Positions 1 to 8,246 of a DNA stretch of 64,000 bases are shown one piece after another. This DNA comes from an uncultured Lachnospiraceae bacterium (GTDB lineage: Bacteria; Bacillota; Clostridia; Lachnospirales; Lachnospiraceae), in contig CAMNSD010000016.1 in assembly GCA_946554445.1 (NCBI GenBank), positions 1-64,000 of the forward strand. The letters are read 5' to 3'. The notes under the pieces are model-generated. The model made no database searches, was not told the origin of the DNA, and saw only the letters and a program-made list of their open reading frames with translations. A program made the position numbers and the translations under genes. Positions within the stretch are counted from its first letter, which is position 1, and every line of letters begins with the position of its first letter.

Positions 1-195
1 TGCGCTATTCCCGTCGTCCTGCGGCCCCTCTGTGCCGCCTGCGCTATTCCCGTCGTCCTGCGGCCCCTCTGTGCCGCCTGCGCTATTCCCGTCGCCTTGC
101 GGCCCCTCTGTGCCGCCTGCGCTATTCCCGTCGCCTTGCGGCCCCTCTGTGCCGCCTGCGCTATTCCCGTCGTCTTGCGGCCCCTCTGTGCCGCC
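1..195. repeat. 39-bp tandem repeat, five copies, coding
   Basis: Five head-to-tail copies of a 39-bp unit, starting at bases 1, 40, 79, 118 and 157, differing by only one or two bases. On the minus strand each unit encodes 13 residues in frame. Copies 3 and 4 carry Gly where the others carry Asp, so copies 3 and 4 look like the most recent duplication. The array may continue beyond the window start. Confidence 0.95.
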
Positions 196-351
196 TGCGG
201 TAATCTCGGCGGCATGAGCCTCCGGGAAGGGAGAAAGACACGCCGCCAGCATGACAGACACAGCAGTCAAAACGGCAATGATCCGCATGACGCCGTCCCT
301 GCCGCTATGCTCTGTATGCCGGATATGTTTTTGATATCCTGCGGTCTTCAT
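1..351 (-). CDS. Secreted 13-residue tandem-repeat protein, N-terminal part (runs off the window)
   Basis: An open frame of 117 codons starts at an ATG ending at base 351 and continues past base 1 without a stop. Residues 1-22 are a polar basic leader; residues 23-48 form a hydrophobic stretch ending in AHA-AE, a plausible signal peptidase site, so the product should be exported. From residue 53 the protein is five perfect-length copies of a 13-residue unit (GGTEGPQ-D/G-DGNSA), rich in Gly, Asn and acidic residues, as in low-complexity surface or spacer regions. The ribosome site is purine-rich and contains a run of nine G. It follows two other secreted-protein genes on the same strand with 64 bases between. 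Function is unknown; the C-terminal half is outside the window. Confidence 0.75.
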   Translation of the reverse strand, partial: MKTAGYQKHIRHTEHSGRDGVMRIIAVLTAVSVMLAACLSPFPEAHAAEITAGGTEGPQDDGNSAGGTEGPQGDGNSAGGTEGPQGDGNSAGGTEGPQDDGNSAGGTEGPQDDGNSA

Positions 352-384
352 CTTCTCCCCCCCCCTTTCGGACTCTCACATTTT

Positions 385-405
385 TAGGCGTTTGCGAAAC
401 GCCTA
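385..405. other. Perfect 9-bp hairpin between two secreted-protein genes
   Basis: TAGGCGTTT and its reverse complement flank a 3-base GCG loop, and the hairpin is bracketed by two copies of CTCACATTT. There is no U-run on the minus strand, so it is not an obvious intrinsic terminator. It could be an mRNA stabiliser or a processing site between the two genes. Confidence 0.45.
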
Positions 406-415
406 TCTCACATTT

Positions 416-2164
416 CTAATCCGTCGTTTCCTCCTGATCCGCGGTCTCTACGCCTACCGTGATCGTTCCAAGCTGCGTCCACTTCGTGATACCTGCCGTT
501 TTGTAGTCTTCCTTAATGCCGCTTGGCATGAAGTACACGCATCCCACGGTCGCTTTTCCCTGTCCTTCTGCTTCGCCTGCGTTATTATCCGCGGAGGCAA
601 GCGTCAGAGCGGTGCCGTCATAACTCGTATCCGTATCGTCCGCCGCTTTTGCAAAGCTCCCTGTGGTATCCTCATATCCCGTCCGACCGGCATAGGCTAA
701 CGCCGCCTTGACTTCGGCGTTGGAATGGTTCGTCACCTGGATTCGGTTGATCGCGTCTTCCGTGGCGTCAACCACCTCATCGTTTACGCTGTCGTACACC
801 TTCCAGCCTGCGCCCGTCAGAGTCTGATGCGCCGTAGCGTCCCATATGCTGTTCTCATAGCGGAAGGTCATCGCGCCCCACTCCACGTCCACGGAATAGA
901 CCACGCTGCTTACGGTATGCGCCTGCACGTCGATCATCGTGTCGGCATAGGCAGGTTTGTCCGCCGTAGCTTCCTTCCGCGTCGGGTCGAGATCCTTGGC
1001 TGAACCGCCGCCTTTATTTCCGGGCGTATCCGGTCCGTCTGGATCTTCCTCCTTCGGCGGGTCGGGGTTTTCTTCAGATCCGCTATCATTGATGTAATCC
1101 TTCCACTGCGTCCAGCTTCCCTTGTACGTATCAATACTGGATTTCGGAACATAGATCTGCTTATCAATAGTACTAATACCGCTATCTTTGAACACATTGT
1201 CGCTTCCGCTTCCGTCTCCAAGCGTCGGAGGCGTTTCCCCAAGCATCGTCACCGAATCCAGCGTGTCGCAGCGTTCAAATGCGCTCGCTCCGATGCTTGT
1301 CACGCTGGCCGGTATCGTAACGCTTCTCAGCTTGTAGCAGTAATAAAACGCAGATGCCCCGATGCTCGTCACGCCATCCGGTATCGTCAACGATGTCAGC
1401 ACACAACCGTAAAATGCATCACTTCCGATGCTTCTCACGCTGGCCGGTATCGTCACCGACTCCAGTGCTCTACAGTTGTCAAATGCGTTGTCTCCGATGC
1501 TTGTCACGCCATCCGGTATCGTCAGACTGCCTGTCATTTTCCAACAGTTCGCAAATATGCTGTCATTGATCTCGGTCAGTCCGGACGGCAGCGTGGCGGC
1601 ATCCAATTCCAATGCCCTGCAGTCCTTAAATGCACCTGAACCGATCGTTGTCACGCCGGCCGGTATATTGATGGTTGTCAGAGACGTGTCAAAATCAAAT
1701 GCTGATGCACCGATCGTCGTCAAACTGGACGGTTCCGCGATGGTCACGGTTGTCAGTTTGTCGCAGCCTTTAAATACCTTATCTCCGATCTCAGTCAGGC
1801 TTGCCGGTAAACTTACGGTCGTAAGACTGTCACAATCATCAGCAAACGGCATGTCATACATGCTGTCGCTAAAGTTTTTAATCGCCGTCACGCCCTCGTT
1901 CACCGTTAATGTTTTCACCAACATCTTATAAGTCCGGGGACCGCCGCCTATGTCATCCAACCAGTTTTCCAGACCCTCCTCCGTATAAATCGTCATATTG
2001 CCGTCCCTATCTAAATAATAGCCGTCCGCTTCACTGCCCATGGGCCCAGAGGCGGCGTGCGCAATCTGGGGATTGATACACAGCATCACAAAGGCTGCGG
2101 CAGACAGCAGAAGCGCTTTGCCAAAAAGAGCATAAAGCCGTCCTTCCTTTACGGTTTCCTTCAT
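416..2164 (-). CDS. Secreted BspA-like leucine-rich-repeat protein with C-terminal module
   Basis: 582 residues. Residues 1-37 are a signal peptide (basic start, long hydrophobic core, AHA-A cleavage site). Residues about 100-310 hold roughly eight LRR_5/BspA-type repeats with the pattern LTIPDGVTSIGxxAFxxC, a family usually found on the surface of host-associated anaerobes and thought to bind proteins or cells. After a Pro/Asp/Glu-rich linker (about 350-385) comes a C-terminal module with YSVDVEWGAMTF, closely related to the protein encoded just upstream. No LPXTG, LysM or SLH anchor is visible, so release or non-covalent attachment is expected. The start has a GGGAGGG site nine bases upstream. 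Gene order suggests co-transcription with its neighbours. Function inferred only from repeats. Confidence 0.85.
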   Translation of the reverse strand: MKETVKEGRLYALFGKALLLSAAAFVMLCINPQIAHAASGPMGSEADGYYLDRDGNMTIYTEEGLENWLDDIGGGPRTYKMLVKTLTVNEGVTAIKNFSDSMYDMPFADDCDSLTTVSLPASLTEIGDKVFKGCDKLTTVTIAEPSSLTTIGASAFDFDTSLTTINIPAGVTTIGSGAFKDCRALELDAATLPSGLTEINDSIFANCWKMTGSLTIPDGVTSIGDNAFDNCRALESVTIPASVRSIGSDAFYGCVLTSLTIPDGVTSIGASAFYYCYKLRSVTIPASVTSIGASAFERCDTLDSVTMLGETPPTLGDGSGSDNVFKDSGISTIDKQIYVPKSSIDTYKGSWTQWKDYINDSGSEENPDPPKEEDPDGPDTPGNKGGGSAKDLDPTRKEATADKPAYADTMIDVQAHTVSSVVYSVDVEWGAMTFRYENSIWDATAHQTLTGAGWKVYDSVNDEVVDATEDAINRIQVTNHSNAEVKAALAYAGRTGYEDTTGSFAKAADDTDTSYDGTALTLASADNNAGEAEGQGKATVGCVYFMPSGIKEDYKTAGITKWTQLGTITVGVETADQEETTD

Positions 2165-2261
2165 TTATATAATCCCTCCCTTCTTTTATTCTTTCAGATG
2201 TCTTTTGACTCTCGTTTTTCAGGCGGCCGCAGACCGCCTTCCGCTCGCAAGACTACGCATC

Positions 2262-3089
2262 TTACGGTCCTGCCGGCGTATCCGGCGTTGTCGTCCCCGG
2301 CTGCGCCGTCTTGATGCCGACGGTGATGGTGCCGATCTTCGTCCACTTGTCGATCTCCTGTGACGCCTGAATGCCATCCGGCATGAAGTATGCCTTGCCC
2401 ACAGTGGGGGTTCCCGCTGCGCCGTCTGTCCCGTTGTCCGCCGTCGCAAGCGTCAGGTATGCCGGAACAGCTCCTGCCGCCGCTGTCAGCGCATCGGTAT
2501 CGCCTGCTTCGGTTCCCGTTGTAAAGGAAAAATCGCCGGTGGTGTCCGTGTAGCCTGTCTCTCCCGCATAGCTGAGCGTCGCCCATACGCCATCGTTGGA
2601 GTGGTTCGTGACCTTGATCTCATTGATGGCATGTTCTGTGACCTTGGTACCGTCATCCTTCACCACGACCTTGTCCGCCTCACTGTCGTACACCTGCCAG
2701 CCTGCGCCGGGCTGCGACGTGTGGGTTTCCGGATCCCATGTGCTGTTCTCATACTGGAAGGTCATCGCGCCCCACTCCACATCCACGGAGTAAACGGTGG
2801 TATCCTGCGTAAAGCCCCAGACGGGGATCTCCGTGTCGGAATATGCCGGTTTGGCGGGAACATAGTTGCCATCCGCCTCGCTTCCCGATTCAGGGATTGC
2901 TTCCGTCCGCGTCGGGTCGAGCTTCAGGGCGGAACCGCCTTCTTTTTTGTCTGCCGCGTCTCCCGCTGCCGGGGTTTCCGTCGGATTATCCTCCGCCGCC
3001 AGCGCACTTACGCCTGTCATCGGGGATACCAGCAGGGATAACGCCAGACTTCCTGCTCCCAATACTCTTAGTAACTGCTTTCTCTTCAT
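2262..3089 (-). CDS. Secreted protein built of the same EWGAMTF module
   Basis: 275 residues with a clear signal peptide (MKRKQ, hydrophobic core to about residue 30, ALA-AE). The rest is a single module that aligns with the C-terminal third of the next gene's LRR protein: shared landmarks are LDPTR, KPAY-D, YSVDVEWGAMTF-YEN, GAGW-VYDS, VTNHSN, YAG-TGY-DTTG, YFMP-GI and KWT-LGTITVG. The LRR repeats are absent, so this is the module alone, ending in a Thr/Pro/Gly tail without an anchor. AGGAGG lies nine bases before the ATG. A small GC-rich stem at 2221-2239 lies after its stop and may trim or attenuate the transcript before the LRR gene. I do not recognise the module's function. Confidence 0.8.
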   Translation of the reverse strand: MKRKQLLRVLGAGSLALSLLVSPMTGVSALAAEDNPTETPAAGDAADKKEGGSALKLDPTRTEAIPESGSEADGNYVPAKPAYSDTEIPVWGFTQDTTVYSVDVEWGAMTFQYENSTWDPETHTSQPGAGWQVYDSEADKVVVKDDGTKVTEHAINEIKVTNHSNDGVWATLSYAGETGYTDTTGDFSFTTGTEAGDTDALTAAAGAVPAYLTLATADNGTDGAAGTPTVGKAYFMPDGIQASQEIDKWTKIGTITVGIKTAQPGTTTPDTPAGP

Positions 3090-3210
3090 AGTCTTCTACC
3101 TCCTTCTGTCGCAGTTTACAATAACTTTATGGTAAAATCCCTTACGATCAGTAAGGAATGAACCATCTCAAAAATTGCTGTATTTCCATTTTTGATGTGT
3201 GCAAACATCA

Positions 3211-3270
3211 TATGACAGACAGCGATTTTTTTCTACCCTTCCGGTACGGATTGTCGTTTTGAGGGAACCA
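3211..3270 (+). promoter_or_regulatory. Copy A of a 60-bp motif, candidate LytTR operator
   Basis: This block aligns without gaps to 5886-5945; over the last 40 bases 34 are identical, including TTTTTTCTACCC, GGTAC-GATTG and GTTTTGAGGGAAC. The GTTTTGAGGG part resembles boxes bound by LytTR regulators such as VirR and AgrA, and the second copy sits directly before a LytTR-type regulator gene. Assignment to that regulator is inference. Confidence 0.5.
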
Positions 3271-3286
3271 TTTTCAAAAAAAGTCC

Positions 3287-3315
3287 TTGACATCCTTGCC
3301 GGCGGTCGCTATACT
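3287..3315 (+). promoter_or_regulatory. Sigma-A-type promoter for the MerR-family gene
   Basis: TTGACA at 3287-3292 and TATACT at 3310-3315 with a 17-base spacer, about 90 bases before the start codon. It lies 16 bases downstream of motif copy A, a suitable position for activation. The remainder of the 316-base gap shows nothing else clear. Confidence 0.75.
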
Positions 3316-3405
3316 TCCATTGATACTTTAACATAACCACCCATGAACACCTCAAGTGGTTTGTGCAAATTTTTTATTTTTTTATGAAAAGATAAGGAGA
3401 TCAGA

Positions 3406-4248
3406 ATGGAGAAAACCATGGACATGCCCCTTGACAGCACCACAAACGAGAGCGATTACAGCTTATTCTCTATCCGGCAGGCTGCCCGTGCCTGCAATCT
3501 TTCCCGTTCCAGCCTGATCCGTCTGGAGGAGAGAGGACTGCTCACGCCGGCCTATACCGATACAAGGACCGGATACCGCTACTATGACAACAACAATATC
3601 AGCCGCATCCTGCAGATCCAGAAATTCCAATGGATGGGCTTTTCCCCGGAAGAGATCAACTCCTACTATGCGAGCGGCGGAAAGGCGGACGGGCTTCTTG
3701 ACACTTTGGAACAAAAGCTGTCCGCATTGCAGCCGCAAATCGAAGAGATGCGTCTGCGTTCCCATAATGTGCCGGATATGTCCCTGTCCATCGTGGCGAT
3801 ACCTGAAACCTTATGCTGCGTCCGCAAATATGAAGGCGCTCTGGTACAGGATAAATACCATGCCTCGTATGACTTTTTCCATGAATGTGTGGAAAAAGGA
3901 ATTGCCCTCGCACCAAAGCCATTTTTCATCATCAATGAGCGCACGGACTATCTGGAGGGGAAGATCACTTCCACACCCTATGATTTTTATGTCTGCATTC
4001 CCGTTCTGCCGGAAGATGCGCCGGAGGATGCGGTTCCTATCCCCGCCTGCACCGCCCTTTCCCTGCTGATTTACGGCAGCTACGGCAATCTCGATGAGGC
4101 TTATCTCTATCTGGGAGAACAGGTGCGTAAACGCGGGCTTACCCCTGCAGGATATATCCGGGTGATCGCCCTGGTCGCTCCCTATGTCGGCAAAGAGATC
4201 GATCCGGACAGGTATTGCTCACAGTTGGTTCTGCCGGTGGAGGACTGA
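3406..4248 (+). CDS. MerR-family transcriptional regulator with GyrI-like effector domain
   Basis: 280 residues. Residues about 21-90 are a MerR winged helix (FSIRQAARACNLSRSSL then TGYRYYDNNNI), with an unusually long 20-residue N-terminal extension. A short helix follows, and residues about 125-278 look like a GyrI/SOUL-type ligand-binding domain (MSLSIVAIPETL, YDFYVCIPV, LIYGSYGNLDEAYLYLGE). Such BmrR/TipA-like regulators bind organic cations or drugs and distort a 19-bp-spaced promoter. AAGGAG is seven bases upstream of the chosen ATG. No transporter is adjacent, so the target is unclear; the convergent neighbour is a chemoreceptor. Confidence 0.85.
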   Translation: MEKTMDMPLDSTTNESDYSLFSIRQAARACNLSRSSLIRLEERGLLTPAYTDTRTGYRYYDNNNISRILQIQKFQWMGFSPEEINSYYASGGKADGLLDTLEQKLSALQPQIEEMRLRSHNVPDMSLSIVAIPETLCCVRKYEGALVQDKYHASYDFFHECVEKGIALAPKPFFIINERTDYLEGKITSTPYDFYVCIPVLPEDAPEDAVPIPACTALSLLIYGSYGNLDEAYLYLGEQVRKRGLTPAGYIRVIALVAPYVGKEIDPDRYCSQLVLPVED

Positions 4249-4293
4249 TTTATATAGATAGCCTAAAACAGGAAGGGGATTTTCCCACGTGGA

Positions 4294-5853
4294 TCAGGTT
4301 GCATGCGACAAAGCCAGCAATTCCTCCGCAATGCCTTTTACCCTGGCAAAAGACTCCTCGGTCAGACCCGTGATTTCACCTTCGTTGTTTGCATCATCCA
4401 CAATCTCATCCGCCCTGCTCTTAAAGTTGGAAACCAGCTCGTCCAGAGAAAGTGCCATATCGCGCACCTGCTCGCTGTACGTTCTGGTTTTGTCACTGCG
4501 CTCTACGATCTGTTCGGTCATGGTTATGGAATTTTTCTGCATGTTCCCCAAAGATTCTGCTTTGCTCCTGGCATCTAAGATCTTATCGATTCCCGTCTCA
4601 ACAGATAAGCGATTTTGTTCATTGATCGATTTTACCCCTTCCAGCTTATCAAGAATCTTGGGAACTAACTCCTGAATGGAATTACTTGCCGCTTTAGACT
4701 GTTCCGCCAACTGCTGTACATTATCCGCCACAACCGCAAAGCCTCTGCCGTGTTCTCCCGCCCGTGCCGCCTCAATGCTCGCATTCAAAGCCAAAAGATT
4801 CGTATGCGCTGAAATACCGGAAATCTGTCCTACAAAGCCTGTGATCTCATCGATTCCATTCTCCAACTGGCTGATTGATGCGCCGGTCTGATTTGCCGTT
4901 TCTTTGATCTGATGCATGGATTCTACCGCCACATCCATCGTCTTGACAAACCCCAGCGTATGGTTGGTAACATCCTCGGATATCCGGAACATTTCTTTGG
5001 TATTTTGATAAATACCGTCAATCGCCTCTGACATCTCCGACACACTTTCCTGAATACGCACCACCTGATTACGGCTTTCGTCACAATCCACCGATGTGTC
5101 GCGGGCAGAAGAAACGATCTGTTCATTGGCGCGCCGGGAATTTCCCAGATTTTCTTCCACATCCCCCACCATAGTGACCAGCTCCTCAGAAGCAGATTCA
5201 CACTTCTTTAACAGTTCAGCCAGCAGCATCCCTTCCTGCTCTTTTTTTGTCTTTTCCAAAAGGGTGTTTTTGATGTAATTTAAGACGGCATTAAACGCCG
5301 CCAACGCCATGATTCTGGGGAATACAAAGAACAAAATAATATTGATAAGATTCGTATTGATGGTAAAAGCGCCTGCCAGAAGTGTTTCTGCTTCCTTCGC
5401 TGCCGTTGTAGTAGTCAAAATCAATGTGTTGGCGTCACACAGTCCCCAATAATATCCGCCGATCACAGAGAGGAAGAAACCGCCAACGGTCAATACCAGG
5501 GTAAAGGTTTTATACTTTTTCTCCGTATAGACAATAGAACATACCATGGGGAAAATCATAAAGAGGGTTGCGTGGTAAGCCAGCTCCATATTTACAAAAG
5601 ATATCATTGCCACCAGCAAAAAAATCATGATATAGTTGGATACCGCTTTTTCAAAACCAAGTGCGTATTTCACAACATGGCCCAGCGCCACAAAGATAAC
5701 CATGCCAATGAGAGCAATGTTCATAATCGTCTGATCCACTATAAAAATGTGCAGTACGTTCAATATCCACGCTGTCACCATTACGATCAAAGTGACGCGC
5801 ATACATTTCAACGAATAATTGTTCGCTTTCCTAAATTCAACCTCGTTTATCAT
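4294..5853 (-). CDS. Methyl-accepting chemotaxis protein without extracytoplasmic sensor domain
   Basis: About 519 residues from the ATG at 5853. A start 30 bases earlier (5883) has no ribosome site, whereas 5853 follows GGAGAGTGGGA. The first ~195 residues contain about six hydrophobic helices with very short loops, so sensing would be within or near the membrane. No obvious HAMP is seen. Residues about 300-500 are the coiled-coil signalling domain with the conserved hairpin tip ([20 protein letters not shown]) that contacts CheA/CheW. It may report membrane state or an intramembrane ligand. It is divergent from the AgrA-like regulator gene and shares its control region. Confidence 0.88.
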   Translation of the reverse strand: MINEVEFRKANNYSLKCMRVTLIVMVTAWILNVLHIFIVDQTIMNIALIGMVIFVALGHVVKYALGFEKAVSNYIMIFLLVAMISFVNMELAYHATLFMIFPMVCSIVYTEKKYKTFTLVLTVGGFFLSVIGGYYWGLCDANTLILTTTTAAKEAETLLAGAFTINTNLINIILFFVFPRIMALAAFNAVLNYIKNTLLEKTKKEQEGMLLAELLKKCESASEELVTMVGDVEENLGNSRRANEQIVSSARDTSVDCDESRNQVVRIQESVSEMSEAIDGIYQNTKEMFRISEDVTNHTLGFVKTMDVAVESMHQIKETANQTGASISQLENGIDEITGFVGQISGISAHTNLLALNASIEAARAGEHGRGFAVVADNVQQLAEQSKAASNSIQELVPKILDKLEGVKSINEQNRLSVETGIDKILDARSKAESLGNMQKNSITMTEQIVERSDKTRTYSEQVRDMALSLDELVSNFKSRADEIVDDANNEGEITGLTEESFARVKGIAEELLALSHAT

Positions 5854-5885
5854 GCTTTCCCACTCTCCATATTTTTCATTCATAA

Positions 5886-5945
5886 TATGACAGGAAAGTC
5901 GTTTTTTCTACCCCTCTGGTACAGATTGCAGTTTTGAGGGAACAA
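5886..5945 (+). promoter_or_regulatory. Copy B of the 60-bp motif, candidate LytTR operator
   Basis: Matches 3211-3270 without gaps (34 of the last 40 bases). It lies between the divergent chemoreceptor and the LytTR response-regulator gene, directly before a possible promoter, as expected for autoregulation of an agr-like system. Binding is inferred, not shown. Confidence 0.5.
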
Positions 5946-5975
5946 TTTACATTTTGGGGGACTAGGCGGTAAATA
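5946..5975 (+). promoter_or_regulatory. Possible promoter of the LytTR regulator gene
   Basis: TTTACA at 5946-5951 and TAAATA at 5970-5975 with an 18-base spacer, immediately downstream of motif copy B. The match is moderate and would suit an activator-dependent promoter. Confidence 0.4.
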
Positions 5976-6015
5976 AATGTTGTGCGATAATAGGATATTA
6001 TGAGGAGAGTATGTC

Positions 6016-6756
6016 ATGTATCAGATTGCGCTTTGTGACGACGAGACTACAGAACTTCATACAATGGAGCAGATGCTGCGCTCCTATCGCGGACATTCCA
6101 TAAATGACACGCTCGACGTCAGACCGTTTGAGAGCGCGGAGGCTCTGCTTCTTGCAATCGAACAGGAATCCTATGCGCCGAACCTTATTTTTCTGGATAT
6201 CTACATGCCGGGAATGTCAGGACTCGAAACGGCAAAGAAGCTGAAAGAGATGAATCTGTCCGACCTGATCATTTTTCTGACTTCTTCCAAGGATCATGCG
6301 CTGGAAGCCTTTGAACTCAACGTATTCCATTATCTGGTCAAGCCAATTTCCGAGGAATCGCTCTTTGCCTCTCTGAATAGGGCGCTTGCGCAGTTTGAGA
6401 GGGATTGTACCCGCTATCTGCTCTTCCAGACGGACAACCGTCTACACCGGGTCGCGACTGACGATATCATCTACTGTGAAGCCCAGCGCAAGAGACAGTG
6501 CGTTTATCTGAAAAATGGGGAACAGCTTATCTTACATATGTCGATGACGCGACTCTATGAAATGCTTGCCGCCCACCAGGAATTTAAGAAAGTGGGCATA
6601 TCTTATATCGTAAATCTGAAACATATCGACCGGCTAGACACGGAGACGCTGCAGCTTACCAATGGCAAAAAAATCTATCTGCCGCGGGGCTCCTACAAGC
6701 CTTTGTCCGACTGGTACTTTAATCACTATTTTGGGACAGGAAGGGAAGGCGAATGA
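6016..6756 (+). CDS. LytTR-family response regulator (AgrA-like)
   Basis: 246 residues. Residues 1-125 are a receiver domain: acidic DDE near the start, phospho-acceptor Asp in LIFLDIYMPGMSG, Thr/Ser in FLTSSKD and Lys in YLVKPI. Residues about 138-240 are a LytTR DNA-binding domain (DIIYCEAQ, MTRLYEML, YIVNLKHID, LPRGSYKPL). Members bind paired 9-10 bp direct repeats and usually control peptide-induced or surface genes. GAGGAGAG precedes the ATG. The kinase gene follows after one base, so the two are translationally linked. The two-copy motif at 3211 and 5886 is a plausible target. Confidence 0.92.
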   Translation: MYQIALCDDETTELHTMEQMLRSYRGHSINDTLDVRPFESAEALLLAIEQESYAPNLIFLDIYMPGMSGLETAKKLKEMNLSDLIIFLTSSKDHALEAFELNVFHYLVKPISEESLFASLNRALAQFERDCTRYLLFQTDNRLHRVATDDIIYCEAQRKRQCVYLKNGEQLILHMSMTRLYEMLAAHQEFKKVGISYIVNLKHIDRLDTETLQLTNGKKIYLPRGSYKPLSDWYFNHYFGTGREGE

Positions 6757-6757
6757 C

Positions 6758-8050
6758 ATGGTGGAAGCACTCATTACGAATCTGATCAACAACATCTTTC
6801 ACAGCATCTGGCTCTATCATCTCGCGCTGGAACCCAGACACAATAAACGGGGACAGATTATCTTTGCCGTGCTCTTTACTTTATTCGAGGAAATGTCGGC
6901 GCTGGCGCTCGTGATACTGCACATTCCCTCAAATTTGATACATGTGGTCGGATTTATGCTTTTCGCCTTGATCCTTACCCTGATGTTTTCATGTACGCTC
7001 TCCGCCTCCCATCCCGCCAAATCCGCGTTCCTGCTGTGCAGCTACTTCTGTCTGTGGGCTTTTATCTACTGCTTCATCTCCCTTGTCACGAGCAGCAGCG
7101 CCGGTGCGGGAGACGCGGTAATCTGGGGACTCCGGATCGGACTGAACCTATTTTTCCTGTTTGTTTACCGTTTCTTTTTCCGCGACCGGCTCAAACGGAT
7201 CTATCGGGAAATGCAGGGTGGTTACGGAATGCTTACCGTCATCTCCGTCATGACTTTTGTGCTCATGTCCGCAATTACGATCTATCACAATCATCTGACC
7301 AAAATCGGCGCGCAGAATGCCCCTGTCGTCGTCATCTCCTATCTGTTTGCGCTGATGATCTACATTCTGCTGTTCTATTTTCTGAAACAGACTACCCGCA
7401 TGTACCAGCTCCGTCAGCTTAAGCTGCACGAGGAGCTTCTGACAGCACAGCTGTCCGGCTACGAGCAGATTGAGCAGGACGCAAAGCAGACACGCCACGA
7501 TTTTCGTCATCACAACACCGTGATCGCGAACCTTGCCAAGCAGAAAGACTATGCGGGCATCCTCTCGTATCTGAAGGAGTATGAACGGATCGAGGAGGAA
7601 AAGACGGTCCAGCAATACAGCACAGACCCCGCCCTCAACAGTCTGTTTCTTGCCTACCGGAAAAAGGCAGAGCAAAAAGGCATCGACTTTACGGTCCGCA
7701 TACGTCTGCGGGAAATCTCCGGCATCTCATCCGTGGATCTGGTCTCTATACTTGCGAATATGTTGGAAAATGCTTTTAAGGGCTGTATGAGGGCAGAAGA
7801 GCACCGAACAGAAATCAGGGTGCAGAGAAAGGGCAGTATAGTCATCCTGGACTGCCGGAACACATACGACGGGCAAGTCCTGTTCCGCGACGGACTGCCC
7901 CGCGCAAAAGACCATGAGGGAATCGGTGCGGAAAGCATACGGAGTACTGCGGCGAAATATGACGGCAGCGCCGAATTTTATGACAGTGACGGCATGTTTG
8001 TCTGCCGGGTGCTGCTGAATGCGAGGGAAAATGAAACGAAAAACACCTGA
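6758..8050 (+). CDS. GHKL-family sensor histidine kinase (AgrC-like)
   Basis: 430 residues from the ATG at 6758, one base after the regulator's stop, with GGAAGGGAAGG upstream. The frame stays open back to 6662, but that part is just the overlap with the regulator. About six hydrophobic segments cover residues 1-200. The phosphoacceptor region is QTRHDFRHH near residue 245, the N box is NMLENAFKGC and the glycine box is GIGAESIRSTAAKYDG, as in AgrC/ComD-type kinases. No AgrB/AgrD-like peptide gene was found nearby, so the signal is unknown. The stop codon lies in the stem of a terminator. Confidence 0.9.
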   Translation: MVEALITNLINNIFHSIWLYHLALEPRHNKRGQIIFAVLFTLFEEMSALALVILHIPSNLIHVVGFMLFALILTLMFSCTLSASHPAKSAFLLCSYFCLWAFIYCFISLVTSSSAGAGDAVIWGLRIGLNLFFLFVYRFFFRDRLKRIYREMQGGYGMLTVISVMTFVLMSAITIYHNHLTKIGAQNAPVVVISYLFALMIYILLFYFLKQTTRMYQLRQLKLHEELLTAQLSGYEQIEQDAKQTRHDFRHHNTVIANLAKQKDYAGILSYLKEYERIEEEKTVQQYSTDPALNSLFLAYRKKAEQKGIDFTVRIRLREISGISSVDLVSILANMLENAFKGCMRAEEHRTEIRVQRKGSIVILDCRNTYDGQVLFRDGLPRAKDHEGIGAESIRSTAAKYDGSAEFYDSDGMFVCRVLLNARENETKNT

Positions 8051-8078
8051 CAACCACGGAAACCCGTGATTATCAGGT
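8045..8078. terminator. Bidirectional terminator between kinase gene and tRNA
   Basis: ACCTGA and TCAGGT form the outer stem and CACGG/CCGTG the inner stem. On the minus strand, downstream of the tRNA, it is followed by GTTTTTCG. The kinase stop codon is inside the stem. Confidence 0.7.
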
Positions 8079-8087
8079 ATTTTACTA

Positions 8088-8160
8088 TCGGAGTGACAAG
8101 ACTTGAACTTGCGGCCTCTACTTCCCTAAAGTAGCGCTCTACCACCTGAGCCACACCCCG
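8088..8160 (-). tRNA. tRNA-Pro, anticodon AGG
   Basis: A full cloverleaf can be drawn: acceptor CGGGGTG with CACTCCG (one G-U pair), D-stem GCTC/GAGC, anticodon stem CTACT/AGTAG with loop TTAGGGA, and T-arm loop TTCAAGT. The anticodon at 8125-8127 reads AGG, decoding CCU. The acceptor and body match bacterial proline tRNAs. The discriminator is A and the 3' CCA is not encoded. An A at position 34 is uncommon in bacteria outside tRNA-Arg(ACG) and would need deamination to inosine to read more than one codon. Confidence 0.88.
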
Positions 8161-8246
8161 AAAAACCTTTACTATTATAACCAATTCCCATGGGAAATGC
8201 AAGTCCCATCTGTAACTTTTAGTTTTTCATCCTTTTCTGGACGTTA

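Noticed and set aside
32..387. Plus-strand open frames over the 39-bp repeats
   Set aside because: They are frame shadows of the repeat array; the minus frame has a signal peptide, a ribosome site and same-strand neighbours.
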